Below are positions 15,464-25,033 of a DNA stretch of 45,999 bases, one piece after another. This DNA is from Lachnospiraceae bacterium. Its GTDB lineage: Bacteria > Bacillota > Clostridia > Lachnospirales > Lachnospiraceae. Every line of letters begins with the position of its first letter. Position 1 is the first letter of the stretch. Position numbers and translations under genes: made by a program. The notes beneath the pieces are model-generated. The model ran no database searches and had not been told where the DNA came from. It saw only the letters and a list, made by a program, of their open reading frames with translations. Location of the stretch: positions 1 through 45,999 of the forward strand of contig JAFSYI010000010.1 in NCBI GenBank assembly GCA_017450065.1, given 5' to 3'.

Positions 15464-17212
15464 ATGTATAATGAACAGAAGATCTGGATAGGCAAGTCGG
15501 GAGAAGAGAAGGTATTTATATATCCTAAGATGGCAAACCGGCACGGAATGATAGCAGGAGCAACAGGAACGGGTAAGACGATCACATTAAAGGTGCTGGC
15601 TGAATCCTTCAGTGATTGCGGTGTACCTGTTTTCCTTGCTGATGTCAAGGGCGATCTTGCAGCTATGTGCAGACCCGGAGAGGACAGCGAGGATATGCAG
15701 GCCCGGATAGAAAGGTTCGGACTTAACGAAGAGGGATTCGCATATCACAGATATCCGACCAATTTCTGGGATGTTTACGCTGAGAAGGGACTTCCTTTAA
15801 GAACAACAGTTACTGAAATGGGACCTCTTCTTCTGAGCCGTATTCTGGGTCTTAATGATACACAGACAGATATCCTGACGGTTATTTTCAGGATAGCGGA
15901 TGACAGACTTGCCGAAGATGAAAACATGCTCCTTATCGATACCAAGGATCTTCGCGCAATGCTTCAGTATGTAAGTGAGAATGCAAAGGAGCTGAGCCTT
16001 AAATACGGAAATATGTCTACCCAGAGTATCGGCGCTATCATGAGAGCGGTAATGGCACTTGAAGCTGAAGGCGCAGATAAATTCTTCGGTGAACCTGCAC
16101 TTAATATAAAGGACTGGCTGACTGTCGATTCTGACGGCAGGGGAACCATACAGGTCCTTGACTGTCAGAAGCTTATACATAATCCGAATATGTATTCAAC
16201 CTTCTTGCTCTGGATGCTGTCCGAACTGTTCGAGACACTTCCCGAAGCAGGAGATCTCGAAAAACCCAAAATGGTTTTCTTTTTCGATGAAGCACATATG
16301 TTATTTGATTCGGCTTCAAAGGCTCTGCTGGATAAGATCGAACAGGTTGTAAAGCTGATAAGATCGAAAGGCGTGGGTATCTTCTTTATTACCCAGACAC
16401 CGAGAGATATACCGGATGGAGTCCTGACTCAGCTCGGTACCAAGATTCAGCATGCGCTCCATGCATATACTCCTTCAGAGCAGAAGGCCTGCAGGGCAGC
16501 AGCCCAGTCCTTCAGGGAGAACCCGGAATTTGATACATATGAAGTATTAACACAGCTTGGCATAGGGGAAGCACTGGTATCTGTACTTGATGAGGAAGGA
16601 ATTCCCACCATAGTTAAGCAGTGCAGGATACTTCCTCCTCAGAGCAGGATGGGAGCGCTTGATGATGAGACAAGGAATGCACAGATAGACACATGTTATC
16701 TTAATGTGAAGTACCGGGATTACATAGACCGGGATTCTGCTTATGAATTCCTGCAGAGGATGAAGGCTGAGAAGGAAGAGGCTTTAAGAACCGCAGAGGA
16801 AGAGAAGCAGAGGCTTAAGGAAGAGGAAGCCGAGAGAAAACAGAGAGAGAAGGAAGAAGCAGCGGAGCAAAAACGGAGAGAAAGAGAAGAGGCTGCGGCA
16901 AAGAGGCAGAAGGAAAGAGAGGAAGCAGCCGCAAAGAAGGCTGCGGAACGCGAGGCAGCAAGAGAAGAGGCGGCAAAGCTCAAAGCCGAAGAAGCTGCAA
17001 GAAAAGCAGAAGAGAGAGAAGCGGCCGCAAAGAAGAATGCGGTTAAGAATGCGGCCAGGAGTGTTGCAAGCTCTACTGCCGGAACCGTGGGTCGCGAGGT
17101 TGGAAATGCACTTGGCAAGTCGGTAGGCGGAACCTTCGGTAAGAAGCTGGGCGGTAACCTCGGAGCATCTCTCGGACGCGGGATCATAGGAACTCTTTTT
17201 AAACTTAAATAA
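15464..17212 (+). CDS. HerA-like DUF853/YjgR-family ATPase with charged tail
   Basis: A 582-residue protein. Residues about 25-45 hold the P-loop GMIAGATGTGKTITLKVLAE, then FLADVKGDLAAMC (motif typical of DUF853), and PKMVFFFDEAHMLF as Walker B, IGIFFITQTPRDIPDGVL-like text as sensor (GIFFITQTPRDIPDGVLTQL) and LGTKIQHALHAYT. The family is related to HerA/FtsK DNA-pumping ATPases; E. coli YjgR has no settled role. Residues about 425-530 are an extreme Glu/Lys/Arg/Ala coiled coil, followed by a Gly-rich tail (GREVGNALGKSVGGTFGKKL) that could bind membrane or nucleic acid. The ribosome binding site AGGAGGGAAG is strong. Confidence 0.85.
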   Translation: MYNEQKIWIGKSGEEKVFIYPKMANRHGMIAGATGTGKTITLKVLAESFSDCGVPVFLADVKGDLAAMCRPGEDSEDMQARIERFGLNEEGFAYHRYPTNFWDVYAEKGLPLRTTVTEMGPLLLSRILGLNDTQTDILTVIFRIADDRLAEDENMLLIDTKDLRAMLQYVSENAKELSLKYGNMSTQSIGAIMRAVMALEAEGADKFFGEPALNIKDWLTVDSDGRGTIQVLDCQKLIHNPNMYSTFLLWMLSELFETLPEAGDLEKPKMVFFFDEAHMLFDSASKALLDKIEQVVKLIRSKGVGIFFITQTPRDIPDGVLTQLGTKIQHALHAYTPSEQKACRAAAQSFRENPEFDTYEVLTQLGIGEALVSVLDEEGIPTIVKQCRILPPQSRMGALDDETRNAQIDTCYLNVKYRDYIDRDSAYEFLQRMKAEKEEALRTAEEEKQRLKEEEAERKQREKEEAAEQKRREREEAAAKRQKEREEAAAKKAAEREAAREEAAKLKAEEAARKAEEREAAAKKNAVKNAARSVASSTAGTVGREVGNALGKSVGGTFGKKLGGNLGASLGRGIIGTLFKLK

Positions 17213-17228
17213 GTAAGAAGGACAGATA

Positions 17229-18479
17229 ATGGGAAAGAAATATAATATAGCAATAGCAGGTACAGGTTATGTGGGCATGTCGATGGCTACTCTCCTGTCG
17301 GTCAACAATCATGTAACGGCAATAGATATAATACCGGAAAAGGTCGAACTTATAAATAACAGGAAGTCACCCATCGTGGATAAGGAGATAGAAGAGTATC
17401 TCTCAACAAGGGATCTTGATCTGTCGGCTACTTTGGATGCAAAGGAAGCTTACAGCAATGCCGATTATGTGATAATCGCAACACCGACGAACTATGACAC
17501 CAATAAGAACTTCTTCGATACGTCGGCGGTGGAAGCGGTCATTAAGCTGGTGACAGAATATAATCCCAATGCCATAATGGTGATCAAATCTACCATACCT
17601 GTAGGATTTACCGAATCTGTCAGGAAGAAATACAATACGGACAATATACTGTTCTCACCCGAATTCTTAAGAGAAAGCAGGGCACTCTACGATAATCTGT
17701 ATCCTTCAAGGATAATTGTCGGAACTGATATGAAGGATGACAGGCTGGTTGAAGCGGCGAAGACATTTGCAAAGATGCTTACCGACGGAGCCCTTAAAGA
17801 GAATGTCGATGTTCTGCTCATGGGCTTTACGGAAGCCGAAGCGGTAAAGCTGTTTGCAAACACGTATCTTGCGCTCAGGGTTTCATATTTTAATGAGCTT
17901 GATACATATGCAGAGACCAAGGGACTTAATACACAGGATATAATAAACGGGGTGTGTCTGGATCCGAGGATAGGAACACAGTATAATAATCCGTCATTTG
18001 GTTACGGTGGTTATTGCCTGCCCAAGGATACCAAACAGCTGTTGGCCAATTATAATGATGTGCCTCAGAACCTTATCCAGGCTATCGTTGAATCAAACAG
18101 GACACGAAAGGATTTTATTGCAGACCGTGTTCTGAATAAGGCGGGCTATTACGATTATTACAACAGCAGCGCATACAATAAGGAAGATGAGCGTAAGGTA
18201 GTCATCGGGGTATACCGGCTGACTATGAAGAGTAACTCGGATAATTTCCGCCAAAGCTCGATCCAGGGTATAATGAAGAGGATCAAGGCTAAAGGAGCGA
18301 CTGTTATTGTATATGAACCGACTCTTGAAGACGGCTCCACCTTCTTCGGAAGCGAAGTTGTCAATGATATGGAATCCTTCAAGAAGAGAAGCGATGCTAT
18401 CATAGCCAACCGTTATGATACAATACTTGATGATGTTTCGGATAAGGTTTATACAAGAGACATATTTAAGCGTGACTGA
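17229..18479 (+). CDS. ugd: UDP-glucose 6-dehydrogenase-type nucleotide-sugar dehydrogenase
   Basis: A 416-residue NAD-dependent dehydrogenase. [10 protein letters not shown] near the N-terminus binds [11 protein letters not shown] and [14 protein letters not shown] are family motifs; SPEFLRES precedes the central helix; [14 protein letters not shown] carries the catalytic Cys263. Length and motif spacing are those of the short UDP-glucose dehydrogenases (E. coli Ugd type), making UDP-glucuronate for capsule or wall polysaccharide; a UDP-HexNAc substrate cannot be excluded. It starts 16 bases after the HerA-like gene, so both may be one transcript, and a strong terminator follows. Confidence 0.88.
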   Translation: MGKKYNIAIAGTGYVGMSMATLLSVNNHVTAIDIIPEKVELINNRKSPIVDKEIEEYLSTRDLDLSATLDAKEAYSNADYVIIATPTNYDTNKNFFDTSAVEAVIKLVTEYNPNAIMVIKSTIPVGFTESVRKKYNTDNILFSPEFLRESRALYDNLYPSRIIVGTDMKDDRLVEAAKTFAKMLTDGALKENVDVLLMGFTEAEAVKLFANTYLALRVSYFNELDTYAETKGLNTQDIINGVCLDPRIGTQYNNPSFGYGGYCLPKDTKQLLANYNDVPQNLIQAIVESNRTRKDFIADRVLNKAGYYDYYNSSAYNKEDERKVVIGVYRLTMKSNSDNFRQSSIQGIMKRIKAKGATVIVYEPTLEDGSTFFGSEVVNDMESFKKRSDAIIANRYDTILDDVSDKVYTRDIFKRD

Positions 18480-18490
18480 TATTATGATGA

Positions 18491-18535
18491 AAAAAACGCC
18501 TCCATGGTTTATAATAAAAACCGGAGGCGTTTTTT
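18491..18535 (+). terminator. Rho-independent terminator after ugd
   Basis: AAAAAACGCCTCC (18491-18503) pairs with GGAGGCGTTTTTT (18523-18535), with a partly self-pairing 19-base loop and a T run. It could work in both directions. Confidence 0.9.
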
Positions 18536-18613
18536 GAAGATACGTCCGACGGCGTCTGTTTCCGTCTGACACAGGGAAGTTAAAACCGGAAATTATAATT
18601 GGAGGGGATTACA

Positions 18614-19501
18614 ATGACTATCAGCGAGAGGATATTTGAGCTCATCAACAAAAAAGGCTTTACACAGAAGGAATTCTCAAGAAGGACGGGGATTGCCGAG
18701 AGTACAATAAGCGACTGGAAGAAGAAAGGGACCAATCCGGTTTCCGATAAGATACTGTCGATATGTGAGGTGCTTGAGGTGTCGCCGTATTTTTTGCTTT
18801 CCGGTAAGGAAAAGGATCAGCAGGGATATACGGATATAAAGCCGTGGAAGGCAGCTGATAAAAAGGAAGATACAGGTTACAAAAAGGAAACTGATCCTGA
18901 TAAAAAAGAAGACATGGCCGGGAAGAAAGAAGTGCAGGCTGTAATAAAGAATGAAAACAGATATGATCCTTTATCCTACAGACCCGCCGTAAAGCTTCCT
19001 GAGATCGCCACAATAGCAAGTGATGACGATGATTACAGCATAAGGGAAGAAAAGGAAGATACTATAACAACTGTGATTAAAGAGGATATTAAGGTTAAGG
19101 CCGAGAAGAAAGAAATAAAGCCGGCTAAGGAAGAGAAGGACAAGCCGGCAAAGGATATGCAGAACAGGGATAATGAGGAGAACCGGCAGGAAAAGAATAT
19201 AAAGAAAGAAGAGGACACAAGGAAGGAAAAGGATGCCGGAGATGATAAGGATACCATAAAGGATCCCGATAAGAAGAAGGACAAAAAAGATAAGGACAAG
19301 AATAAGAAGAAGGACAAGGACGGCAAAGACAACAAAGAGATAAAGGAAAACAGGGAAGCGAAAGAAAACAAAGAATCAAAAGAAAAGAAAGACAAGGATA
19401 AGAAGGACAAAAAAGACAAGGATAAAGACAAGAAGAAGGACAAGAAGGATAAAAAAGACAAAAAGGACAAGAAAAAAGGGAAAGGATATCTTCAGGTTTG
19501 A
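18614..19501 (+). CDS. XRE-family HTH regulator with long Lys/Asp/Glu tail
   Basis: A 295-residue protein. Residues about 3-62 form a lambda-repressor-type helix-turn-helix (RIFELINKKGFTQKEFSRRT, GIAESTISDWKKKGTNPVSD, KILSICEVLEVSPYFLLSG). The remaining 230 residues are low-complexity and charged, and the last 90 are almost only K, D, E and N (repeats of KKDKKDK). The tail is probably disordered; it may have grown by slippage in AAG/GAC-rich DNA. The ATG at 18614 follows GGAGGGGATTACA. Its TGA overlaps the manC ATG by one base (TGATG), so the regulator is coupled to the mannose-nucleotide genes and may control them. Confidence 0.8.
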   Translation: MTISERIFELINKKGFTQKEFSRRTGIAESTISDWKKKGTNPVSDKILSICEVLEVSPYFLLSGKEKDQQGYTDIKPWKAADKKEDTGYKKETDPDKKEDMAGKKEVQAVIKNENRYDPLSYRPAVKLPEIATIASDDDDYSIREEKEDTITTVIKEDIKVKAEKKEIKPAKEEKDKPAKDMQNRDNEENRQEKNIKKEEDTRKEKDAGDDKDTIKDPDKKKDKKDKDKNKKKDKDGKDNKEIKENREAKENKESKEKKDKDKKDKKDKDKDKKKDKKDKKDKKDKKKGKGYLQV

Positions 19502-20817
19502 TGAATGTCGTATTATTATCGGGCGGATCGGGAAAGCGGCTCTGGCCGCTTTCCAATGATGTAAGGTCCAAACAGTTTATAAAGATATTTAAAAATGAAG
19601 ACGGAACCTATGAATCCATGCTTCAGAGGATGTACCGTCAGATCAAAAAGGTGGACAGGGATGCAAGGATCACAATAGCCACATCAAAGACACAGGTCTC
19701 CGCAATAAGAAATCAGCTCGGAGACGAGGTCGGCGTTTCGGTGGAACCGTGCAGGAAGGATACATTCCCGGCTATAGTACTTGCCGGAGCATATCTTTCG
19801 GATGTGGAAGGTGTATCGGAGGATGAACCTGTAGTTATCTGTCCTGTCGATCCATATGTTGAGGAGGACTATTTCCGTACGATATATGAACTTAGCGAAC
19901 TGGCTGCCAGGGGTGATTCGGATCTTGTACTTCTCGGCGTGGAACCGGACAGACCATCTGAGAGATACGGATATATCATTCCGGAGACTCAGGATGATGT
20001 TTCGTATGTCAAGACCTTTAAGGAAAAGCCGGGCGCCGGAGAAGCGGAAGAATATATAAGCAAAGGCGCACTCTGGAACGGAGGTGTGTTTGCCTATAAG
20101 CTTGGTTATGTTCTTAAGAAGGCACATGAACGTATTGATTTTACTGATTATTCGGATCTTCTCGAACAGTATGGATCACTTGAAAAGATATCCTTTGACT
20201 ACGCAGTGGTTGAGAAGGAGAAGAGGATCCAGGTTAAGAGGTTCAGCGGTAAATGGCAGGATCTCGGTACATGGAATTCCCTGACACAGGCCATGGGAGA
20301 GAAGGTCATAGGCAAGGGGATACTTGACCGTGAATGCAGCAGTGTCCATATAGTAAACGAGATGGATGTTCCCGTACTTGCCATGGGCCTCCATGATGTT
20401 ATCATTTCGGCTTCTCCCGACGGGATCCTTGTTTCCGACAAGGATTCAAGCAGACGCATCAGTCCGTTTGTTGACGGGCTTGAACAGCAGATAATGTTCG
20501 CGGAAAAATCATGGGGCAGCTATAAGGTGATGGACGTTGAGCCTGAGTCGATGACGATAAAGGTGACTTTAAACGAGGGCAATTCAATGAATTATCACAG
20601 CCACAGGAACAGGGATGAGGTATGGGTAGTACTGTCCGGCGAGGGAAGAACGATAGTAGACGGAATGGAACAGATGGTAAGTGCCGGTGATGTGATCACC
20701 ATGAGTGCGGGCTGCCGGCATACGGTTATCGCAACCACGGAGCTTAAGCTTATAGAGGTCCAGCTTGGACGCGAGATAAACGTAAACGATAAGCAGAAAT
20801 ACCGTCTGGAGTATTGA
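19501..20817 (+). CDS. manC: Mannose-1-phosphate guanylyltransferase (type II, ManC/AlgA-like)
   Basis: A 438-residue enzyme making GDP-mannose from GTP and mannose 1-phosphate. The N-terminal nucleotidyltransferase has GGSGKRLWPLSND (PPi-loop) then RSKQF where most members have PKQF; LGVEPDRPSERYGYI, FKEKPG and ALWNGGVF are further substrate motifs. The C-terminal cupin (WGSYKVMDVEPES, NYHSHRNRDEVWVVLSGEG) is typical of the bifunctional type, but a separate manA follows. Translation is coupled to the XRE gene, and the stop is 3 bases before manA. GDP-mannose feeds surface glycan synthesis. Confidence 0.92.
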   Translation: MNVVLLSGGSGKRLWPLSNDVRSKQFIKIFKNEDGTYESMLQRMYRQIKKVDRDARITIATSKTQVSAIRNQLGDEVGVSVEPCRKDTFPAIVLAGAYLSDVEGVSEDEPVVICPVDPYVEEDYFRTIYELSELAARGDSDLVLLGVEPDRPSERYGYIIPETQDDVSYVKTFKEKPGAGEAEEYISKGALWNGGVFAYKLGYVLKKAHERIDFTDYSDLLEQYGSLEKISFDYAVVEKEKRIQVKRFSGKWQDLGTWNSLTQAMGEKVIGKGILDRECSSVHIVNEMDVPVLAMGLHDVIISASPDGILVSDKDSSRRISPFVDGLEQQIMFAEKSWGSYKVMDVEPESMTIKVTLNEGNSMNYHSHRNRDEVWVVLSGEGRTIVDGMEQMVSAGDVITMSAGCRHTVIATTELKLIEVQLGREINVNDKQKYRLEY

Positions 20818-20820
20818 TAT

Positions 20821-21849
20821 ATGGGAAACAGGCCGATGATGCTCCGGCCTACAGGCAAGGATTATCTGTGGGGTGGCCGGAGACTGAACGATGAGTTTGA
20901 AAAGAATATAGATATGTTTCCACTGGCTGAGACCTGGGAGTGCTCCACTCATCCCGACGGACCAAGCTTCATTACCGGCGGTGAGTACGACGGCATGAAG
21001 TTAAGCGATGTGCTTAAGGAACATCCGGAATACCTTGGAACACATCTTAAGGGAAGAAACAGGCTGGATACATCCGGCAGGACAGACAGAACGGATGCAG
21101 GCGAAGCAGAACTGCCGATCCTTATAAAGTTCATCGATGCGGATAAGGATCTGTCGGTACAGGTCCATCCCGATGATGAATATGCCAGAGAGCATGAGGA
21201 CGGACAGCGCGGCAAGACTGAAATGTGGTATGTACTTGATGCGGCTAAGGATGCCAGGCTCATATACGGACTTAACCGGGATATGACCGTGGATGGAATG
21301 AGACAGGCAATAAACAACGGAACCCTTAACCGGTATCTTCAGACAGTACCCGTGAAAAAGGATGACGTATTCTTTGTGGAGGCAGGTACCATACATGCAC
21401 TTGGCGCAGGAATTCTGGTTGCGGAGATCCAGGAGAATTCCAACCTGACATACCGTCTGTATGATTATGACAGAACGGACAGAGAAGGCAACAAGAGGGA
21501 ACTTCATATAGAAAAATCTCTGAGGGTGGCAAGGCTTAAGTCGGTTTCGGAGCCCAGACAGCCGCTGCGCGTACTTAAATACAGGCAGGGAGCAGCATCC
21601 GAGCTTCTGTGCAGGTGCAGATACTTTGAGGTATACAGGATGCTTATCAACACCGAAAGGCGCCAGAGGGTAACCTATCAGGCCGACAGCATGAGCTACA
21701 GGATTCTTCTGTGCGTGAACGGCTGCGGCACGATCAGCTATGAGGATGAGAGTATGAACTTCTACAAGGGCGACTGTATTTTCGTACCGGCAGATTCTGT
21801 GGAGCTTAACCTGCACGGTCAGGCGCAGTTTCTGGATGTGCACGGCTGA
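20821..21849 (+). CDS. manA: Mannose-6-phosphate isomerase, class I
   Basis: A 342-residue zinc cupin interconverting fructose 6-phosphate and mannose 6-phosphate. PTGKDYLWGGRRL at the N-terminus, AETWECSTHPDG, SVQVHPDDEYA (zinc Gln and His), GKTEMWYVLDA (zinc Glu), and GTIHALGAGILVAEIQE (zinc His) are all present, as is TYRLYDYDR. It starts 3 bases after manC, within one transcript. With ManC it needs only a phosphomannomutase, not seen here, to reach GDP-mannose. Confidence 0.93.
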   Translation: MGNRPMMLRPTGKDYLWGGRRLNDEFEKNIDMFPLAETWECSTHPDGPSFITGGEYDGMKLSDVLKEHPEYLGTHLKGRNRLDTSGRTDRTDAGEAELPILIKFIDADKDLSVQVHPDDEYAREHEDGQRGKTEMWYVLDAAKDARLIYGLNRDMTVDGMRQAINNGTLNRYLQTVPVKKDDVFFVEAGTIHALGAGILVAEIQENSNLTYRLYDYDRTDREGNKRELHIEKSLRVARLKSVSEPRQPLRVLKYRQGAASELLCRCRYFEVYRMLINTERRQRVTYQADSMSYRILLCVNGCGTISYEDESMNFYKGDCIFVPADSVELNLHGQAQFLDVHG

Positions 21850-21855
21850 AGCGGT

Positions 21856-21918
21856 GTATAAAATGTATGCGGTGTTGACAGGCTTCAGACCATTTGATCA
21901 TACATATGCATTTTATAC
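21856..21918. repeat. Stem-loop holding a family A right-end repeat
   Basis: GTATAAAATG (21856-21865) pairs exactly with CATTTTATAC (21909-21918). The loop contains GGTGTTGACAGGCTTCAGAC (from 21871) and CATTTGATCATAC, matching the right end of the family A element at 1729-1761. It follows the manA stop by 6 bases and may act as a transcript 3' end, though there is no T-tract. Confidence 0.55.
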
Positions 21919-21938
21919 AAAATTGTTATGAAAAAAAG

Positions 21939-21967
21939 TTGAGAGGCTATGCAAAATATGGTATTCT
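21939..21967 (+). promoter_or_regulatory. Promoter of ppdK
   Basis: TTGAGA (21939-21944), 17-base spacer, TATTCT (21962-21967), giving a leader of roughly 120 bases. Confidence 0.65.
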
Positions 21968-22093
21968 AAGTTTATGCTGATTATCACAGAAAATCAGAAA
22001 TGTAACTGCACGGTATGATATATATGAGAGGTGCTTTGTCATTGACTATCATACAGAACAGTTATCAGATAACCTAAATAAAGGAGGAATAGT

Positions 22094-24958
22094 ATGAGCA
22101 GGAAATGGGTATATTTGTTCAGTGAAGGAAGCGCTGACATGAGGAATCTGTTGGGAGGAAAGGGCGCCAATCTCGCTGAGATGACCAATCTTGGTCTTCC
22201 GGTGCCGCAGGGCTTCACTATCACAACGGAGGCATGTACTCAGTACTATGAGGACGGAAGAGAGATCAATGACGAGATCCGTGCCCAGATCGATGAGTAT
22301 ATCCTTAAGATGGAGGAAATTACAGGCAAGAAGTTCGGTGATCTTGAGAATCCTCTTCTTGTATCGGTAAGATCGGGTGCCAGGGCTTCAATGCCGGGTA
22401 TGATGGATACTATCCTCAACTTAGGTCTTAATGAAGACGTTGTTAATGTAATAGCCGAGAAGTCAAACAATCCCCGCTGGGCATGGGACTGCTACAGACG
22501 TTTCATCCAGATGTATTCGGATGTCGTTATGGAAGTGGGAAAGAAATATTTCGAGCAGCTCATTGATAAGATGAAGGAAGAGAAGGGTGTTAAGCAGGAC
22601 GTAGAGCTTGGCGCTGACGATCTTAAGGAACTGGCTAACCAGTTCAAGGCAGAATATAAGGAAAAGATTGGCAATGATTTCCCGGATGATCCCAAGGAGC
22701 AGCTCTACGGAGCCATCAAGGCAGTATTCCGTTCATGGGATAACCCGAGAGCCAACGTATACAGACGTGACAACGACATTCCTTATTCATGGGGAACAGC
22801 TGTAAACGTACAGTCAATGGCATTCGGTAATATGGGTGATGACTGCGGAACCGGTGTTGCATTTACCCGCGATCCCGCTACAGGAAACAAGGGTCTCTTC
22901 GGTGAGTTCCTTACCAATGCACAGGGCGAGGACGTTGTTGCGGGCGTTCGTACACCCATGAAGATAGCCGAGATGGAAGAGAAGTTCCCCGAGGCGTTTG
23001 CACAGTTTAAGGATGTATGCCATAAGCTCGAGAGCCACTACCGCGACATGCAGGATATGGAGTTTACCGTTGAGCATAACAAGCTCTATATGCTTCAGAC
23101 ACGTAACGGTAAGAGAACCGCTCAGGCCGCTCTCAAGATCGCATGCGATCTCGTGGATGACGGAATGAGAACAGAGGAAGAGGCTGTTGCAATGATCGAG
23201 CCCAGAAACCTCGATACTCTGCTCCATCCTCAGTTTGATGCAGCCGCTCTTAAGGCAGCCACACCTATCGGCAAGGGCCTTGGCGCATCACCCGGTGCTG
23301 CCTGCGGTAAGGTGGTATTTACGGCAGATGACGCGGTTGAATGGGCCAAGAAGGGTGAGAAGGTTGTTCTTGTCCGCCTTGAGACTTCGCCTGAGGACAT
23401 CACAGGTATGAAGGCTGCACAGGGTATCCTTACGGTACGCGGCGGTATGACCAGCCATGCAGCTGTTGTTGCAAGAGGAATGGGTGAGTGCTGTGTATCG
23501 GGCTGCGGCGATATAGCGATGGATGAAGCCAACAAGAAGTTCACTCTTGCGGGCGAGACCTTTACAGAGGGATTGGAGATAAGTATCGACGGTACGACAG
23601 GTAATATCTATAAGGGAATCATCCCTACTGTTGACGCTCAGATAGCAGGCGAGTTCGGAAGAGTTATGGCATGGGCAGACAAGTACCGTACACTTAAGGT
23701 ACGTACCAATGCAGATACTCCGGCCGATGCAAAGAAGGCACGTGAGCTTGGCGCAGAGGGTATCGGTCTGTGCCGTACAGAGCATATGTTCTTCGAGGAG
23801 ACAAGGATCGAGGCATTCCGCCAGATGATCTGCTCGGATACGGTTGAAGAGAGGGAGAAGGCACTTGATAAGATACTTCCCTACCAGCAGGGTGACTTTG
23901 AACAGATATATGAGGCACTGGAAGGATGTCCGGTTACGATAAGGTTCCTCGATCCGCCTCTTCATGAGTTCCTTCCCACAGAGGAAGCTGATATTATGAA
24001 GCTTGCAGCCAATACAGGCAAGTCGGTTGAGAAGATCAGGGAATACATCCAGTCGCTCCATGAGTTCAATCCCATGATGGGTCACAGGGGCTGCCGTCTT
24101 GCGGTTACCTATCCTGAGATAGCCAAGATGCAGACCAAGGCCGTTATAAGGGCTGCTATCAAGGTTTCGGACGCACATCCCGACTGGAATCTTAAGCCCG
24201 AGATCATGATCCCGCTTATCTGTGATGTTAAAGAACTTAAGATGATCAAAAGAATAGTTGTTGAGACAGCCGATGAGGAGATCAGGGCAGCAGGCTCATC
24301 CCTTAAGTATGAGGTTGGAACGATGATCGAGATCCCGAGAGCATGTCTTACGGCTGATGAGATCGCAGGAGAGGCTGATTTCTTCTGTTTCGGTACCAAC
24401 GACCTTACACAGATGACGTTCGGCTTCTCAAGAGATGATTCGGGTAAGTTCCTTGATTCCTATTACGATACCAAGATATTCGAGAATGATCCTTTTGCAA
24501 GGCTGGATCAGTCCGGTGTAGGCAAGCTCATGGAGATGACCATTAAGCTTGGCAAGCCCGTTAACCCGGCGCTTCACGTAGGTATCTGCGGCGAGCATGG
24601 CGGCGATCCGACATCCATTGAATTCTGCAATAAGATCGGACTTGACTATGTAAGCTGCTCACCGTTCCGCGTTCCCATCGCAAGGCTTGCAGCTGCTCAG
24701 GCAGCGATCGCACAGAAGGCTGCAAAGGACGAGAGCGACTGTGGCGATAAGTTCAAGGAGAAGGTTAACGACGCCAAGGACGGAGCCAAGGAGTTCACGG
24801 ACAAGGCAGTAGAGGTTGCCAAGGAAGTGACCAAGGCCGTTGTTGAGGCATCCGTTGAGGTGGCCAAGGTCGGCAAAGAGGTAGCCAAGGCAGGTCTGGC
24901 AGGTGCCAAGGCAGGATTTGACGAGGCCAAGAGAACCTATAACGAGAATAAGAAATAG
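22094..24958 (+). CDS. ppdK: Pyruvate, phosphate dikinase with C-terminal helical extension
   Basis: A 954-residue enzyme interconverting pyruvate, ATP and Pi with PEP, AMP and PPi. The ATP-grasp domain (LLGGKGANLAEMTNLGLPVP, RSGARASMPGMMDTILNLGL) is followed by the phosphohistidine domain with GGMTSHAAVVARGMG, where His455 is catalytic at the same number as in the Clostridium symbiosum enzyme, and by the TIM barrel (LCRTEHMFFE, MGHRGCRLAV, HVGICGEHGG with Cys832). The family ends near residue 875. Here about 78 more residues follow, an Ala/Lys/Glu/Val amphipathic stretch (KEVTKAVVEASVEVAKVGKE) resembling LEA-type repeats. AAAGGAGGAATAGT gives the start. Abundant GGC/AAG/CTT codons suggest high expression. 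Confidence 0.95.
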   Translation: MSRKWVYLFSEGSADMRNLLGGKGANLAEMTNLGLPVPQGFTITTEACTQYYEDGREINDEIRAQIDEYILKMEEITGKKFGDLENPLLVSVRSGARASMPGMMDTILNLGLNEDVVNVIAEKSNNPRWAWDCYRRFIQMYSDVVMEVGKKYFEQLIDKMKEEKGVKQDVELGADDLKELANQFKAEYKEKIGNDFPDDPKEQLYGAIKAVFRSWDNPRANVYRRDNDIPYSWGTAVNVQSMAFGNMGDDCGTGVAFTRDPATGNKGLFGEFLTNAQGEDVVAGVRTPMKIAEMEEKFPEAFAQFKDVCHKLESHYRDMQDMEFTVEHNKLYMLQTRNGKRTAQAALKIACDLVDDGMRTEEEAVAMIEPRNLDTLLHPQFDAAALKAATPIGKGLGASPGAACGKVVFTADDAVEWAKKGEKVVLVRLETSPEDITGMKAAQGILTVRGGMTSHAAVVARGMGECCVSGCGDIAMDEANKKFTLAGETFTEGLEISIDGTTGNIYKGIIPTVDAQIAGEFGRVMAWADKYRTLKVRTNADTPADAKKARELGAEGIGLCRTEHMFFEETRIEAFRQMICSDTVEEREKALDKILPYQQGDFEQIYEALEGCPVTIRFLDPPLHEFLPTEEADIMKLAANTGKSVEKIREYIQSLHEFNPMMGHRGCRLAVTYPEIAKMQTKAVIRAAIKVSDAHPDWNLKPEIMIPLICDVKELKMIKRIVVETADEEIRAAGSSLKYEVGTMIEIPRACLTADEIAGEADFFCFGTNDLTQMTFGFSRDDSGKFLDSYYDTKIFENDPFARLDQSGVGKLMEMTIKLGKPVNPALHVGICGEHGGDPTSIEFCNKIGLDYVSCSPFRVPIARLAAAQAAIAQKAAKDESDCGDKFKEKVNDAKDGAKEFTDKAVEVAKEVTKAVVEASVEVAKVGKEVAKAGLAGAKAGFDEAKRTYNENKK

Positions 24959-24968
24959 ACTTATTTTC

Positions 24969-24997
24969 TTGTATAAAGGCGTTTTTAGTGGTATTAT
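24969..24997 (+). promoter_or_regulatory. Promoter of fba
   Basis: TTGTAT (24969-24974), 17-base spacer, TATTAT (24992-24997), in the 75-base gap between ppdK and fba. Confidence 0.65.
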
Positions 24998-25033
24998 TTA
25001 TAACAAATTATATATAAAGAAAGGGTGAAACAA

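Noticed and set aside
16741-17253. Minus-strand open frame opposite the HerA-like tail
   Set aside because: It is a mirror of the Glu/Lys-rich coding repeats on the other strand, giving artificial Ser/Phe/Leu text.
19033-19571. Minus-strand hydrophobic open frames opposite the XRE tail
   Set aside because: They arise from the Lys/Asp-rich codons read in reverse (poly Phe/Leu/Ser); no start signals.
22814-24178. Long minus-strand frames opposite ppdK
   Set aside because: They are shadows of a strongly biased coding sequence, without start signals or motifs.
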